Source: Dethiosulfovibrio sp.
Lineage (GTDB): Bacteria > Synergistota > Synergistia > Synergistales > Dethiosulfovibrionaceae
NCBI GenBank assembly: GCA_028709985.1
Contig: JAQUTB010000140.1
Coordinates: 1 to 5,463 of the forward strand
DNA: 5,463 nt
Direction: 5' to 3'
Of the stretch, positions 1-5,463 are shown one piece after another (position 1 is the first letter of the stretch; each line of letters begins with the position of its first letter). The translations under genes were made by a program, and so were the position numbers. The notes beneath the pieces were generated by a model. It had not been told where the DNA came from, did no database searches, and saw only the letters and a program-made list of their open reading frames with translations.

Positions 1-946
1 GGTCGTGGAACGGATGGGTGAAGTTCTTCGTCACCAGTATGGAGAAGTTGGTGTTGTTGGACTTCGTGTGTTTTAGGCTGTGGCCGTTCACCGTCACCAG
101 GTTGTGCCCCTTGTTATACTCTGACACGACGTAGCCCGACGGGTTCATACAGAAGGTCCGGCATCGGTCGTCGAAGGTCGGTGTGTTGTAGAGGCATTTG
201 ACCTCGTAGAAGTGGTCGGTAAGGTCCTGGCAGACCGAGTCTGGAACCTCGACCCTCACACCTATATCCACCGGCATGGAGGCTATAGGTAGCTCCAGTC
301 GCCTGACAACTGTCTCCAACCAGGATGCACCGTCACGGCCTGGGGTGGCTATGATCGTTTGAGCCTCGTATTTCGTCCCGTCCGCCAGGACTATCCCCTT
401 GGCCTGGCCGTCCTCGACAATTATGTCCTGGACGAAGGTGTTCATCATTATGTCGCATTTATCCTTGAGGGTGTTGTACATGTTGTCTAGCACCTCTCTG
501 GAGGCGTCTGTCCCGATGTGTCTGATTCTCGCTGGGAGCACCTTTATGCCGACCCCTGCTGCTCTGCGGATCGTCTCTTTGACCATGGGGCCCTTAGGCT
601 CGTAGTAGCTGGGGTCCGCTCCATGTTCCACGAAGGTCCCATCCACAGAGTCTATGAGATCCTCAAGGGCCGACCTACCTATATACTCCTCCAGGTTCCC
701 ACCAAACCCCGTGGTGAGGGTCAGCTTTCAGTCGGATGCGGAACCTGCGCCACCCCATCCTGAGACCCCGCTACAGGATGGGCAGTTTATGCAGCTGTCC
801 ACCTTGCCTGCGATGATAGGACATGTCCGTTCTTTTATGAGCTTACCCTTATCGATTATTAAAACCTTTTTCTTCGCTTCCACCAGCTCTAAGGCGGCAA
901 AGACTCCAGCCGGGCCTGAACCAACTATTATGGCGTCGTACTTCAT
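1..946 (-). CDS. FAD-dependent dehydrogenase (COG2509-like), partial, with in-frame UGA at codon 73
   Basis: The N-terminus is a Rossmann FAD-binding motif (GSGPAG, residues 9-14) with an acidic residue closing the second strand (Asp32). A Cys-rich stretch follows (Cys42, 52, 55, 58), then the family signature GWGGAGSASD (63-72), where relatives continue GKL. Here codon 73 is TGA (728-730), then KLTL. The frame stays open for 242 more codons to the left edge and keeps family-like blocks: RHIGTD (142-147), ATPGR (200-204, second FAD contact), VDIGVRVEVP (226-235), FCMNPSGYVV (265-274) and VNGHS (286-290). The family is usually about 450-490 residues, so roughly the last third is missing. The family is known as uncharacterised flavoproteins; the substrate is unknown. 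The start ATG has a GGGGGAG ribosome site (952-958) about five bases upstream. The gene lies 40 bases after cobT on the same strand, so co-transcription is likely. If UGA is not decoded, only a 72-residue stub is made. I favour either selenocysteine insertion or a recent point mutation; the sequence alone cannot decide. Confidence 0.85.
698..730 (-). promoter_or_regulatory. candidate bacterial SECIS hairpin with its UGA
   Basis: Read on the minus strand, the UGA (730-728) is followed by 16 bases and then an apical loop CGGGGUU (711-705). The loop is closed by a 7-bp stem: CUCACCA (718-712) with UGGUGGG (704-698), six Watson-Crick pairs and one U-G pair. The known bacterial SECIS layout has the loop about 16-37 bases after the UGA, a small loop, and a G in the first two loop positions. 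All three hold here, the spacing at its lower limit. Short GC-rich hairpins also occur by chance in coding DNA, so this is suggestive only. No selA, selB, selC or selD is in the window. Confidence 0.4.
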
Positions 947-986
947 TTTTTCTCCCCCACTCTTGATTTACTATGGCTATCTCCGA

Positions 987-1994
987 TTATACATCCTGTT
1001 TTGCATTGCTTTCGACCATGGAGGCGTAAATACTCTCTGTCCTCGCTATGATCGACTCGACCGGAACGCCCAGGTAGGAGGCGTACCACACCGATCCACC
1101 AGCTCCTGCTCCCTCTTTGATGTAGCCCTTTTCGTAGTCGCTGAGTCCGGTCCACCTTGAGCGGCTGAAATCGAGGGGGGCCCACCAACCGTCGACCCCT
1201 ATGGCCTCGGCCATGGAGGAGAAGTCGGCGCTTTTATCCCTCTGCACGTAGCAGGTCGTGGCGACGGTGATAGGCCTGTATTCTCCCATATGCCTGAGCG
1301 CAGCTGCCACCGCCAGCATCTGAGTTCCCCCGGCGAGGACTATCTTTTTGTGTCTCGGAGCCCCTGATGCTATCCCTGCGACCAACGGCTGCATTGGGTC
1401 CCCCAGCTCTTCCATGGCTCTCATTCCGTCGTTGGCCAGTCCGCCTATCTCTATGCCGATCCTGGCGAAGGACTCGTCCCTGAGCTTCCGCTTCAGCGGA
1501 AGGGGGTTTTCCGGCCCGGCTGAGGATACCGACCCACTGTAGCCCAGGGCAGCCAGGACCAGCGATGCGGTGGTGGTCCCCCCTGGGACGGATTCACCTA
1601 TCACGAGTGGGCCATCTCCCTGGCAGAGCCCCCTAGCGAGCTCCCTTCCTGCGGAGTAAAGCTCCCTGGCGTTAGGCACTGCTGTCTCCTTAGACGGATT
1701 TTTCGCCGGGGTTCCTCCGACCTCCAGAAAGGGGGCTTTAGGGGTTACGAACGATCCGGCGTTGACCAGTGTTACCGGGAATCCCGACTCCTCCATGGCT
1801 GCCCTGGTCACTACCGCTGGGGTTGGGTGTCCCTGAGGGTCGAGAGGGATCCAGTCCACTACTTTAGGTCTACCCCACCAGATCATATCCGCATCGGCAG
1901 GAGCTGTGTAGGGAAGAACCTCCAGGCTCGCTCCTGCCGCGGAGATCCCGGGTATCTTGCTCACGTCGGTGGAACCAACTACGAGGACGAACAT
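987..1994 (-). CDS. cobT: nicotinate-nucleotide:lower-ligand-base phosphoribosyltransferase, archaeal/cyanobacterial-type CobT
   Basis: This cytosolic enzyme family transfers phosphoribose from nicotinate mononucleotide to a base such as dimethylbenzimidazole. That gives the alpha-ribotide used as the lower ligand of cobalamin-like cofactors. The 335-residue length is normal for the TIGR00303-type branch. Visible family motifs are GESVPGGTTTA (133-143, phosphate/ribose loop), GDPMQP (198-203), LAGGTQM (220-226) and KEGAGAGG (293-300). Glu294 in the last motif is probably the counterpart of the catalytic Glu of classical CobT; that is an inference. The start ATG has an AAAGAGGTG ribosome site (2000-2008) five bases upstream. 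The stop is TAA. No other cobamide gene is visible, and the next gene downstream is the FAD dehydrogenase, 40 bases away. No cobalamin riboswitch fits in the short upstream gap. The base actually used cannot be read from sequence. Confidence 0.88.
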   Translation of the reverse strand: MFVLVVGSTDVSKIPGISAAGASLEVLPYTAPADADMIWWGRPKVVDWIPLDPQGHPTPAVVTRAAMEESGFPVTLVNAGSFVTPKAPFLEVGGTPAKNPSKETAVPNARELYSAGRELARGLCQGDGPLVIGESVPGGTTTASLVLAALGYSGSVSSAGPENPLPLKRKLRDESFARIGIEIGGLANDGMRAMEELGDPMQPLVAGIASGAPRHKKIVLAGGTQMLAVAAALRHMGEYRPITVATTCYVQRDKSADFSSMAEAIGVDGWWAPLDFSRSRWTGLSDYEKGYIKEGAGAGGSVWYASYLGVPVESIIARTESIYASMVESNAKQDV

Positions 1995-2024
1995 AAGGCC
2001 ACCTCTTTCTGCGATATAGTTCTT

Positions 2025-2059
2025 TTGACCTGAGGACAGGCCGGAAAAATGATATCATA
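2025..2059. promoter_or_regulatory. divergent promoter/operator region, tentative
   Basis: The gap between the divergent cobT and the 2105 gene holds TTGACC (2025-2030), a fair -35 for the plus strand, with a weak -10 AATGAT (2048-2053) 17 bases on. It also holds the perfect 10-base palindrome ATGATATCAT (2049-2058). The palindrome yields good -10-like hexamers on both strands: TATCAT at 2053-2058 on the plus strand and TATGAT at 2059-2054 on the minus strand. Neither has a convincing -35 at the right distance. At least one promoter must lie here, but its exact place is uncertain. Confidence 0.3.
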
Positions 2060-2104
2060 TGCAGGTGTCCCTGGCTTTTTTTCTCGAATCAAGGAGATGT
2101 TTTT

Positions 2105-3499
2105 ATGAAAAAGACGATTTCTTTAGTCCTTGCCCTCCTCTTGGCCCTAGGGGGGACCATCTTCGTGATGGTGTCCCGTCCCTCCCCCGAGCCGGGTGCT
2201 TTCCTCCCCCACATAGAGGATGGATCGCTCCAGGTTCACCTCAGACGGGTCGATCAGGCTATGGAGTGGATCTTGGACCTGGACGAGTTTATAAGGTCCC
2301 AAGACCTCCCTCCCTCCGACCTTGGCGATCTGATCCCCCTGGTAGGAAGAGGGGCAATTCAGGCTGGACTTTCCCTCGATGGCTACTCGGATCGCTTCTT
2401 TATGGCCCTAGAGGTTATCGACTCGTCCAAGGCGATGGAGGTGTCTCAGGCGATTAGAGGTGAGGCTGTCCTGCGAGGATGGGAGGCCAGCCCCCTAAAG
2501 GTATCCCTGCCTCACGGGATCGCGCCACTTTTCGTCCTGAGCAAGGACGACGTCCGGTCCTGTTGGGGACTGTGGAGAAGAGGGGCCGGCTCGGTCCTTC
2601 TAGCTGCGTCGTCACCTCAGGACCTGTCCTACATGACGCCTGAGTGGGACCTTCCGGTCAGACAGACCTCCGGGGCGAACTGGGTCAGGGTTGATCTGCC
2701 TGGATCCTCCGCGGAACTGTCTCTGTCCAGAAGCGAGGAGAGGATCTTGCTGTCATCCTGGAGCCAGAACGTGTCGGGCGATTTCGAGCTCGGTGAGATA
2801 CCCCTCTATGGAGGTGGCAGCTTGGCAGCTTTGGCCGCCTTTTCCGGGCTGTCCTCCTTTCTCCTCCCCGAGGGGATATCGTCTTCTTTTCTGGACGACG
2901 ATATAAGGCTCTTACTGGATAACGTTATATACCTAGCAAATAGCGTAGGCCTTACGGAGGAGGATCTGCTTGAAGCGTTAGACGGCAGGATATCCTTCGT
3001 CCTAGGCTCCAGAGCTTCGGGGCTAATGGGCGCCATGCCGGGGGGATACGTCCTTCTTGAGGGGGTTTCGCCTGATCTCGGTGCCATGGTAGTGGGAGAG
3101 ATATCGAGGTTAAACCTGCCTTTTGGGGCTGGCCCGCTCAAAAAACCCGACTGGCAGGGGGGACTCTCTTTCAAGCTCCCTCTTACCGCGGTCCTGGCCT
3201 ACGGAGACAGGGGATTTCTGGCCGGAATAGTCGACCCCGACGATCTCGACCGTCGCCCCACCGTCCCGGATCGTATAGCCGACTCGGTGAAAAGGGCCAG
3301 ACAGGCTGCTTTGTCCGTTGACGTCAGAGGGCTTCTGGAAATCCTCGAGATATACCGCTCCATGGCGTCTCTCCTGGACGACGATCTCGCCTCTATCATG
3401 GGTTCCCTCATGGAGATACTATCACCTTGGGACAGGTTTGAGCTTTATACCCCGTCCGTAGGGCGTTTTGAGCTGTCGCTCTATCGCCTTCGAAACTGA
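2105..3499 (+). CDS. exported or membrane-anchored protein of unknown family (464 aa)
   Basis: I do not recognise a family. The N-terminus is a signal sequence or signal anchor: Lys2-Lys3, then a hydrophobic core over about residues 5-23, followed by a Ser/Pro-rich stretch (24-31). There is no lipobox Cys, so lipid attachment is unlikely. The rest (about 440 residues) is a soluble mix of short hydrophobic strands and acidic helices. A block near residues 290-303 (LLEALDGRISFVLG) loosely recalls DUF3352-type exported proteins; that is a weak impression. The start ATG has an AAGGAG site (2091-2096) eight bases upstream. It is the first gene of a plus-strand cluster, ending 14 bases before the zinc-finger gene, whose ribosome site overlaps its stop codon, so translational coupling is likely. 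The protein probably faces the periplasm while its two neighbours look cytosolic. Confidence 0.8.
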   Translation: MKKTISLVLALLLALGGTIFVMVSRPSPEPGAFLPHIEDGSLQVHLRRVDQAMEWILDLDEFIRSQDLPPSDLGDLIPLVGRGAIQAGLSLDGYSDRFFMALEVIDSSKAMEVSQAIRGEAVLRGWEASPLKVSLPHGIAPLFVLSKDDVRSCWGLWRRGAGSVLLAASSPQDLSYMTPEWDLPVRQTSGANWVRVDLPGSSAELSLSRSEERILLSSWSQNVSGDFELGEIPLYGGGSLAALAAFSGLSSFLLPEGISSSFLDDDIRLLLDNVIYLANSVGLTEEDLLEALDGRISFVLGSRASGLMGAMPGGYVLLEGVSPDLGAMVVGEISRLNLPFGAGPLKKPDWQGGLSFKLPLTAVLAYGDRGFLAGIVDPDDLDRRPTVPDRIADSVKRARQAALSVDVRGLLEILEIYRSMASLLDDDLASIMGSLMEILSPWDRFELYTPSVGRFELSLYRLRN

Positions 3500-3506
3500 A
3501 AGGAGA
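3499..3506 (+). promoter_or_regulatory. ribosome binding site fixing a TTG start
   Basis: AAAGGAGA lies seven bases before TTG (3514-3516), and its first base is the last base of the upstream TGA stop. The first in-frame ATG (3535) has no comparable site, and starting there would drop the first half of the conserved module flank (NYDPEC). TTG is therefore the better start. Confidence 0.75.
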
Positions 3507-3513
3507 TTTTCGT

Positions 3514-3870
3514 TTGAACTACGATCCAGAATGTATGAAGGTCAAGTTGTGCAAAAAATGTAAGGGCCTCGGCTTCGCCATGGGCAAAAACGGTGAGAAG
3601 TTCGGCTGTCCCGAGTGTAGCGGCACAGGCAGGATAATAGTCAAGACGTTGAGGAGCGATTTTCCCCTGGACGACCTCAGTGAAAATCTGTCCTTTGACA
3701 AAGAGACCATGAAGGTTCAGGTATGCAAGAGCTGCGCCGGGCTGGGGGCTTTCGTCTACGGTCCCGACGACAGCAGGGAGTGTCAGGACTGCGGAGGGAC
3801 AGGCAGGATAGTGGTCCAGCAGATTTCCACCGAATACCAGCTACACCATCTTGAGGAGTTTGAGGAGTGA
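3514..3870 (+). CDS. tandem DnaJ-like zinc-finger protein (118 aa)
   Basis: The protein is two copies of one module of about 58 residues. Copy 1 has CKKCKGLG (13-20) and CPECSGTGR (32-40). Copy 2 has CKSCAGLG (71-78) and CQDCGGTGR (90-98). Each copy thus has two CxxCxGxG motifs, the pattern of the Cys-rich domain of DnaJ/Hsp40, where four such motifs bind two zinc ions. The flanks are duplicated too: YDPECMKV (3-10) matches FDKETMKV (61-68), and RIIVKTL (40-46) matches RIVVQQI (98-104). There is no J domain or C-terminal substrate domain, so this is not a DnaJ. Such stand-alone fingers may bind zinc and unfolded proteins or act as a redox or assembly partner; the role here is unknown. No signal peptide is seen, so it is probably cytosolic. 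Translation starts at TTG with a strong ribosome site. The next gene's likely start follows its stop by only five bases. Confidence 0.88.
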   Translation: MNYDPECMKVKLCKKCKGLGFAMGKNGEKFGCPECSGTGRIIVKTLRSDFPLDDLSENLSFDKETMKVQVCKSCAGLGAFVYGPDDSRECQDCGGTGRIVVQQISTEYQLHHLEEFEE

Positions 3871-3875
3871 GGACT

Positions 3876-4343
3876 ATGGCTATTGAACACGGAGAGATAA
3901 TGGGAGTACAGATAAGGGACATGGTCCCCCTGTCCGAGGATGGAGAGCCCTTTTTCAAGGGAGACCTCTACCTCGACGGGGAGAAAATAGGTTCCTTCGA
4001 GGAGGACCCAGAGGGCGGCCCAGTGGCGGTATACGTGGACAGCGAGAGGTCGGATCATCTGCGGGAGCGGATGGACGCCTTTTTCGGTAAGGAGGGATTC
4101 TCGGTCCAGGAGGACGAGGATTACGACCTGTTTTTCATTCGACTGATAGAGCTGGAGCACCTCCGCCAGGTTTTCCTCGAGCTTCCGGACAGAAATATGG
4201 CCTATCTCGTTGCGGACTATACCGACGAAGAGATGATGGTCTACGAGGTAGAGAACGACCTAGGACTGGAGCAACTCCTTGAGGAGGAGGCGCTTGAGGA
4301 CTACGACGTGTATCGTACCCTGGAGGATTTTGTCATATCCTAA
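3876..4343 (+). CDS. acidic hypothetical protein (155 aa)
   Basis: I recognise no family. The product is soluble, with no signal peptide or membrane segment, and is strongly acidic, especially in the C-terminal half (for example LEQLLEEEALEDYD). The N-terminal half has a beta-like stretch with turns (FKGDLYLDGEKIGSFEEDPEGG). The middle contains FFIRLIELEHLRQVFLELPD, probably a strand followed by a helix. I chose ATG 3876, with GAGGAG (3862-3867) eight bases upstream. A GTG at 3867 overlapping the previous stop would add three residues and has a similar GAGGAG spacing, so it cannot be ruled out. The tight spacing to the zinc-finger gene suggests the two are made together. No terminator is seen right after it, so transcripts may run on to the terminator at 4549-4585. 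Confidence 0.8.
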   Translation: MAIEHGEIMGVQIRDMVPLSEDGEPFFKGDLYLDGEKIGSFEEDPEGGPVAVYVDSERSDHLRERMDAFFGKEGFSVQEDEDYDLFFIRLIELEHLRQVFLELPDRNMAYLVADYTDEEMMVYEVENDLGLEQLLEEEALEDYDVYRTLEDFVIS

Positions 4344-4351
4344 TCTCGACG

Positions 4352-4380
4352 TTGACAGATTCTACTAACAGGTGTATCAT
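4352..4380 (+). promoter_or_regulatory. sigma-70 promoter of the leader/4625 gene
   Basis: TTGACA (4352-4357) is a perfect -35. After 17 bases comes TATCAT (4375-4380), five of six matches to the -10. Transcription should start near 4386-4388, giving a leader of about 45 bases before the small reading frame and about 240 bases before the 4625 gene. The promoter begins nine bases after the stop of the acidic-protein gene. Confidence 0.75.
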
Positions 4381-4391
4381 GCCCAACAATA

Positions 4392-4408
4392 TCCGCTCCC
4401 GAAGCGGA
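4392..4408 (+). promoter_or_regulatory. 5' leader hairpin
   Basis: TCCGCT (4392-4397) pairs with AGCGGA (4403-4408) around a 5-base loop, only a few bases after the expected transcript start. The same TCCGCT recurs inside the small reading frame (4454-4459), so AGCGGA could pair with either copy. The hairpin may protect the 5' end or take part in a switch affecting the ribosome site at 4418-4424. Confidence 0.4.
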
Positions 4409-4432
4409 AAACTTTCGAAGGAGGTAGTCGTC

Positions 4433-4519
4433 ATGAACTGTAAGCCTTTGTCCTCCGCTATTACCATGATGATGTGCACTACTATGTACGGCGACCCTTC
4501 GGAAGGAGTCGGCGCGTAG
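4433..4519 (+). CDS. putative Met-rich leader peptide (28 aa)
   Basis: The ATG is preceded by AAGGAGG (4418-4424) at eight bases, one of the best ribosome sites in the window, and the frame ends at TAG (4517-4519). The peptide has five Met in 28 residues, with the dense run MMMCTTM at residues 12-18 (4466-4486), two Cys (3, 15), and the tail YGDPSEGVGA. A stretch of one scarce amino acid just upstream of a hairpin and a terminator is typical of attenuation leaders such as trpL, hisL and thrL; none of those is Met-based. Its place between a good promoter and an intrinsic terminator supports a regulatory rather than enzymatic role. It could instead be an unrelated small protein. I do not know a named homologue. 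Confidence 0.6.
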   Translation: MNCKPLSSAITMMMCTTMYGDPSEGVGA

Positions 4520-4585
4520 CCTCGTGCACGCACCTATAGCTCGTTCAGGCCGGGTCACCTTATACTAAGGGGACCCGGCTTTTTT
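4492..4585 (+). promoter_or_regulatory. candidate transcription attenuator (competing hairpins)
   Basis: Four segments can pair in alternative ways. Segment 1, CGACCCTT (4492-4499), pairs with segment 2, AAGGAGTCG (4503-4511), around CGG, with one bulged A. Segment 2, extended to 4513, can instead pair with segment 3: AAGG (4503-4506) with CCTT (4558-4561), and CGGC (4510-4513) with GCCG (4549-4552). Segment 3 (4549-4561) also forms the terminator with segment 4 (4567-4579). Segment 2 and the stop of the small frame are adjacent. A ribosome that finishes the peptide should mask segment 2 and allow termination. One stalled near the last Met codon of the run (4484) should mask part of segment 1 and free segment 2 to block the terminator. 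The mechanism is inferred from known attenuators; the pairings are visible. Confidence 0.5.
4549..4585 (+). terminator. intrinsic (Rho-independent) terminator upstream of the 4625 gene
   Basis: GCCGGGTC (4549-4556) pairs with GACCCGGC (4572-4579). After one A-G mismatch, CCTT (4558-4561) pairs with AAGG (4567-4570) around the loop ATACT. Six T follow (4580-4585). It could end the upstream plus-strand cluster, but a strong promoter lies in between, so it more likely acts on the short leader transcript. Confidence 0.9.
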
Positions 4586-4624
4586 GTATCTTTATTTTAA
4601 AAAATGTGGGGAGTGTGAGTTTTC

Positions 4625-5463
4625 ATGAAAGAGAATCTCTGTTTTGATCCGTCCGCGGTGGAGGCTGTATCCAGCTATTTGATCGATCCGTCCAATCCTG
4701 TGGTGTCTAGGCTTCTTGAGGTCATGGCCCCTTACGGCACGCCGGAGGAGATAAACGCCAAGGCCAGAGCCGCCGGTGAACTGGACAACCTCCTAGGGAG
4801 GCTGGAGGCGGAAAAGTCTCCCTATCTGATCGACGTCCTGTGGCTCAAAGAAAGGCGGGACAGCGGAGATTTCGTCTCTCTGCCCGAATACCGTCGGTCC
4901 GTCGTCGGGTCCGATCTCGATATCTCCAAAGAGGCCCAGGACAGGGCTGTGACGCTGGAGATAAGTGCCCTCCAGTTCTTCCCCTGGCTCATAGCCGAGG
5001 CCAAGCAGGCCATAGAGAAAAAGGAGGTCATGCCCGGTCGGTTCATCAGGGTCAGGAACATGGCGGAGCAGGTCTTAGATCAAGGGGATATCCTCGCTGT
5101 GGCCGCCTCGATGAAGATCATGGGGGCAAGCCTGGTTGAGTCGCTGGACACCAGAGGGACCGACGGATCAAACGTCCACCTCGGCGGTCCCGATACCATC
5201 ACCGGCTACTTCGGAGGTATAGGCCAGCCTAACGACTACTGCTACCGCTGGGTCGACGAGTTCCTAAAGTACTACACCCAGTACGGCGTCCAGCAGGTCC
5301 TTAACATAAACTCGGGCACGGTCCTTCTCGGCTATCTTCTCTACCGCCTCGGAGTGGACATCCAGTTCAAGATATCGGTGTTTGTGGGCAACGACAACCC
5401 CGCCGCAGCCCTTTGGACCTTGATGATGGCTCGCTTTTTGGCCAGGGAGGACGGGACCACCCC
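4625..5463 (+). CDS. unrecognised soluble protein, 5' part (279 codons visible)
   Basis: The frame is open from ATG 4625 to the right edge, with codon use like the neighbours. I do not recognise the family. The visible part has no signal peptide or membrane span. The N-terminal third is helical and charged. Later come motifs rich in Gly, Asn and aromatics: GSNVHLGGPDTITGYFGG (179-196), YCYRWVDEFLKYYTQYG (202-218), NINSGTVLLGYLLYRLGVD (223-241) and VFVGNDNPAA (248-257). Their conserved look suggests an enzyme, but no catalytic signature is clear to me. The ribosome site is weak: GGGGAG (4608-4613) is 11 bases away and GTGAG (4615-4619) is five. The gene begins 39 bases after the terminator's T-run and is preceded by a Met-rich small frame. 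Its expression may therefore depend on terminator read-through, and amino acid metabolism or transport is a possible but unproven role. A separate promoter in the AT-rich 4580-4605 stretch is not convincing. Confidence 0.8.
   Translation, partial: MKENLCFDPSAVEAVSSYLIDPSNPVVSRLLEVMAPYGTPEEINAKARAAGELDNLLGRLEAEKSPYLIDVLWLKERRDSGDFVSLPEYRRSVVGSDLDISKEAQDRAVTLEISALQFFPWLIAEAKQAIEKKEVMPGRFIRVRNMAEQVLDQGDILAVAASMKIMGASLVESLDTRGTDGSNVHLGGPDTITGYFGGIGQPNDYCYRWVDEFLKYYTQYGVQQVLNINSGTVLLGYLLYRLGVDIQFKISVFVGNDNPAAALWTLMMARFLAREDGTT

Noticed and set aside
728..730. Genetic code in which UGA encodes Gly, as in Absconditabacteria and Gracilibacteria
   Set aside because: Two other genes here end naturally at TGA (3497-3499 and 3868-3870), with the next gene's ribosome site or start immediately at the stop, so UGA works as stop. 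The base composition also does not fit those AT-rich lineages.
654..1160. Plus-strand open frame of 168 codons
   Set aside because: It lies opposite the conserved FAD dehydrogenase and cobT genes, has no family resemblance and no good ribosome site; it is an antisense shadow.
2000..2040. Minus-strand promoter for cobT with CCTGTC (2040-2035) and TATATC (2018-2013)
   Set aside because: The predicted transcript start would fall inside the ribosome binding site (2000-2008), leaving no usable leader.
1995..2104. Cobalamin riboswitch upstream of cobT
   Set aside because: The gap is only 110 bases, shared with a divergent gene, and no B12-box-like sequence is visible.
2806..3174. Minus-strand open frame of 122 codons inside the 464-residue gene
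   Set aside because: Low-complexity Ser/Pro/Arg-rich product that mirrors the sense codons, with no start signal; an antisense shadow.
3783..4160. Minus-strand open frame of 125 codons
   Set aside because: It covers the ends of two well-supported plus-strand genes with good ribosome sites and shows no recognisable domain.
4381..4585. T-box leader, SAM riboswitch or tRNA in the long gap
   Set aside because: No T-box core motif, no SAM-riboswitch-like conserved blocks and no tRNA cloverleaf were seen; the structure is better explained by a small translated frame plus competing hairpins.

Overview
The window looks like a moderately GC-rich anaerobic bacterium. Frequent AGG/AGA (Arg) and ATA (Ile) codons, together with the character of the recognisable proteins, make me think of a Synergistota-type organism such as Dethiosulfovibrio. 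That placement is an impression from codon use and protein style; no marker gene here proves it.

Layout. The left part (1-1994) is on the minus strand. A 335-residue archaeal/cyanobacterial-type CobT (nicotinate-nucleotide phosphoribosyltransferase for the cobamide lower ligand) is followed after 40 bases by a COG2509-type FAD-dependent dehydrogenase that runs off the left edge. The dehydrogenase has an in-frame UGA (728-730) exactly where the family has the Gly of an SDGKL motif. The frame then stays open and family-like for 242 further codons to the edge. A compact hairpin that fits the bacterial SECIS layout lies 16 bases after the UGA. It is either a candidate selenoprotein with an unusual Gly-to-Sec position, or a single-base nonsense mutation or sequencing error.

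A 110-base divergent gap holds a 10-base palindrome. It leads into a plus-strand cluster (2105-4343) of three tightly packed genes. They encode a 464-residue N-terminally anchored, presumably exported protein of unknown family, a 118-residue protein made of two copies of a DnaJ-like zinc-finger module (TTG start), and a 155-residue very acidic protein of unknown function.

The 281-base gap 4344-4624 is regulatory. In order it holds a near-consensus sigma-70 promoter (TTGACA, 17 bases, TATCAT), a 5' hairpin, a strong ribosome binding site, a 28-codon Met-rich reading frame, a hairpin in the 3' part of that frame, and a strong intrinsic terminator. The next gene starts 39 bases after the terminator's T-run. 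Alternative pairings between the hairpin in the small frame and the terminator arm make this look like a translation-coupled transcription attenuator, possibly sensing charged Met-tRNA (or Cys/Thr). The gene it would control (4625 to the right edge, 279 codons visible) encodes a soluble protein I do not recognise.
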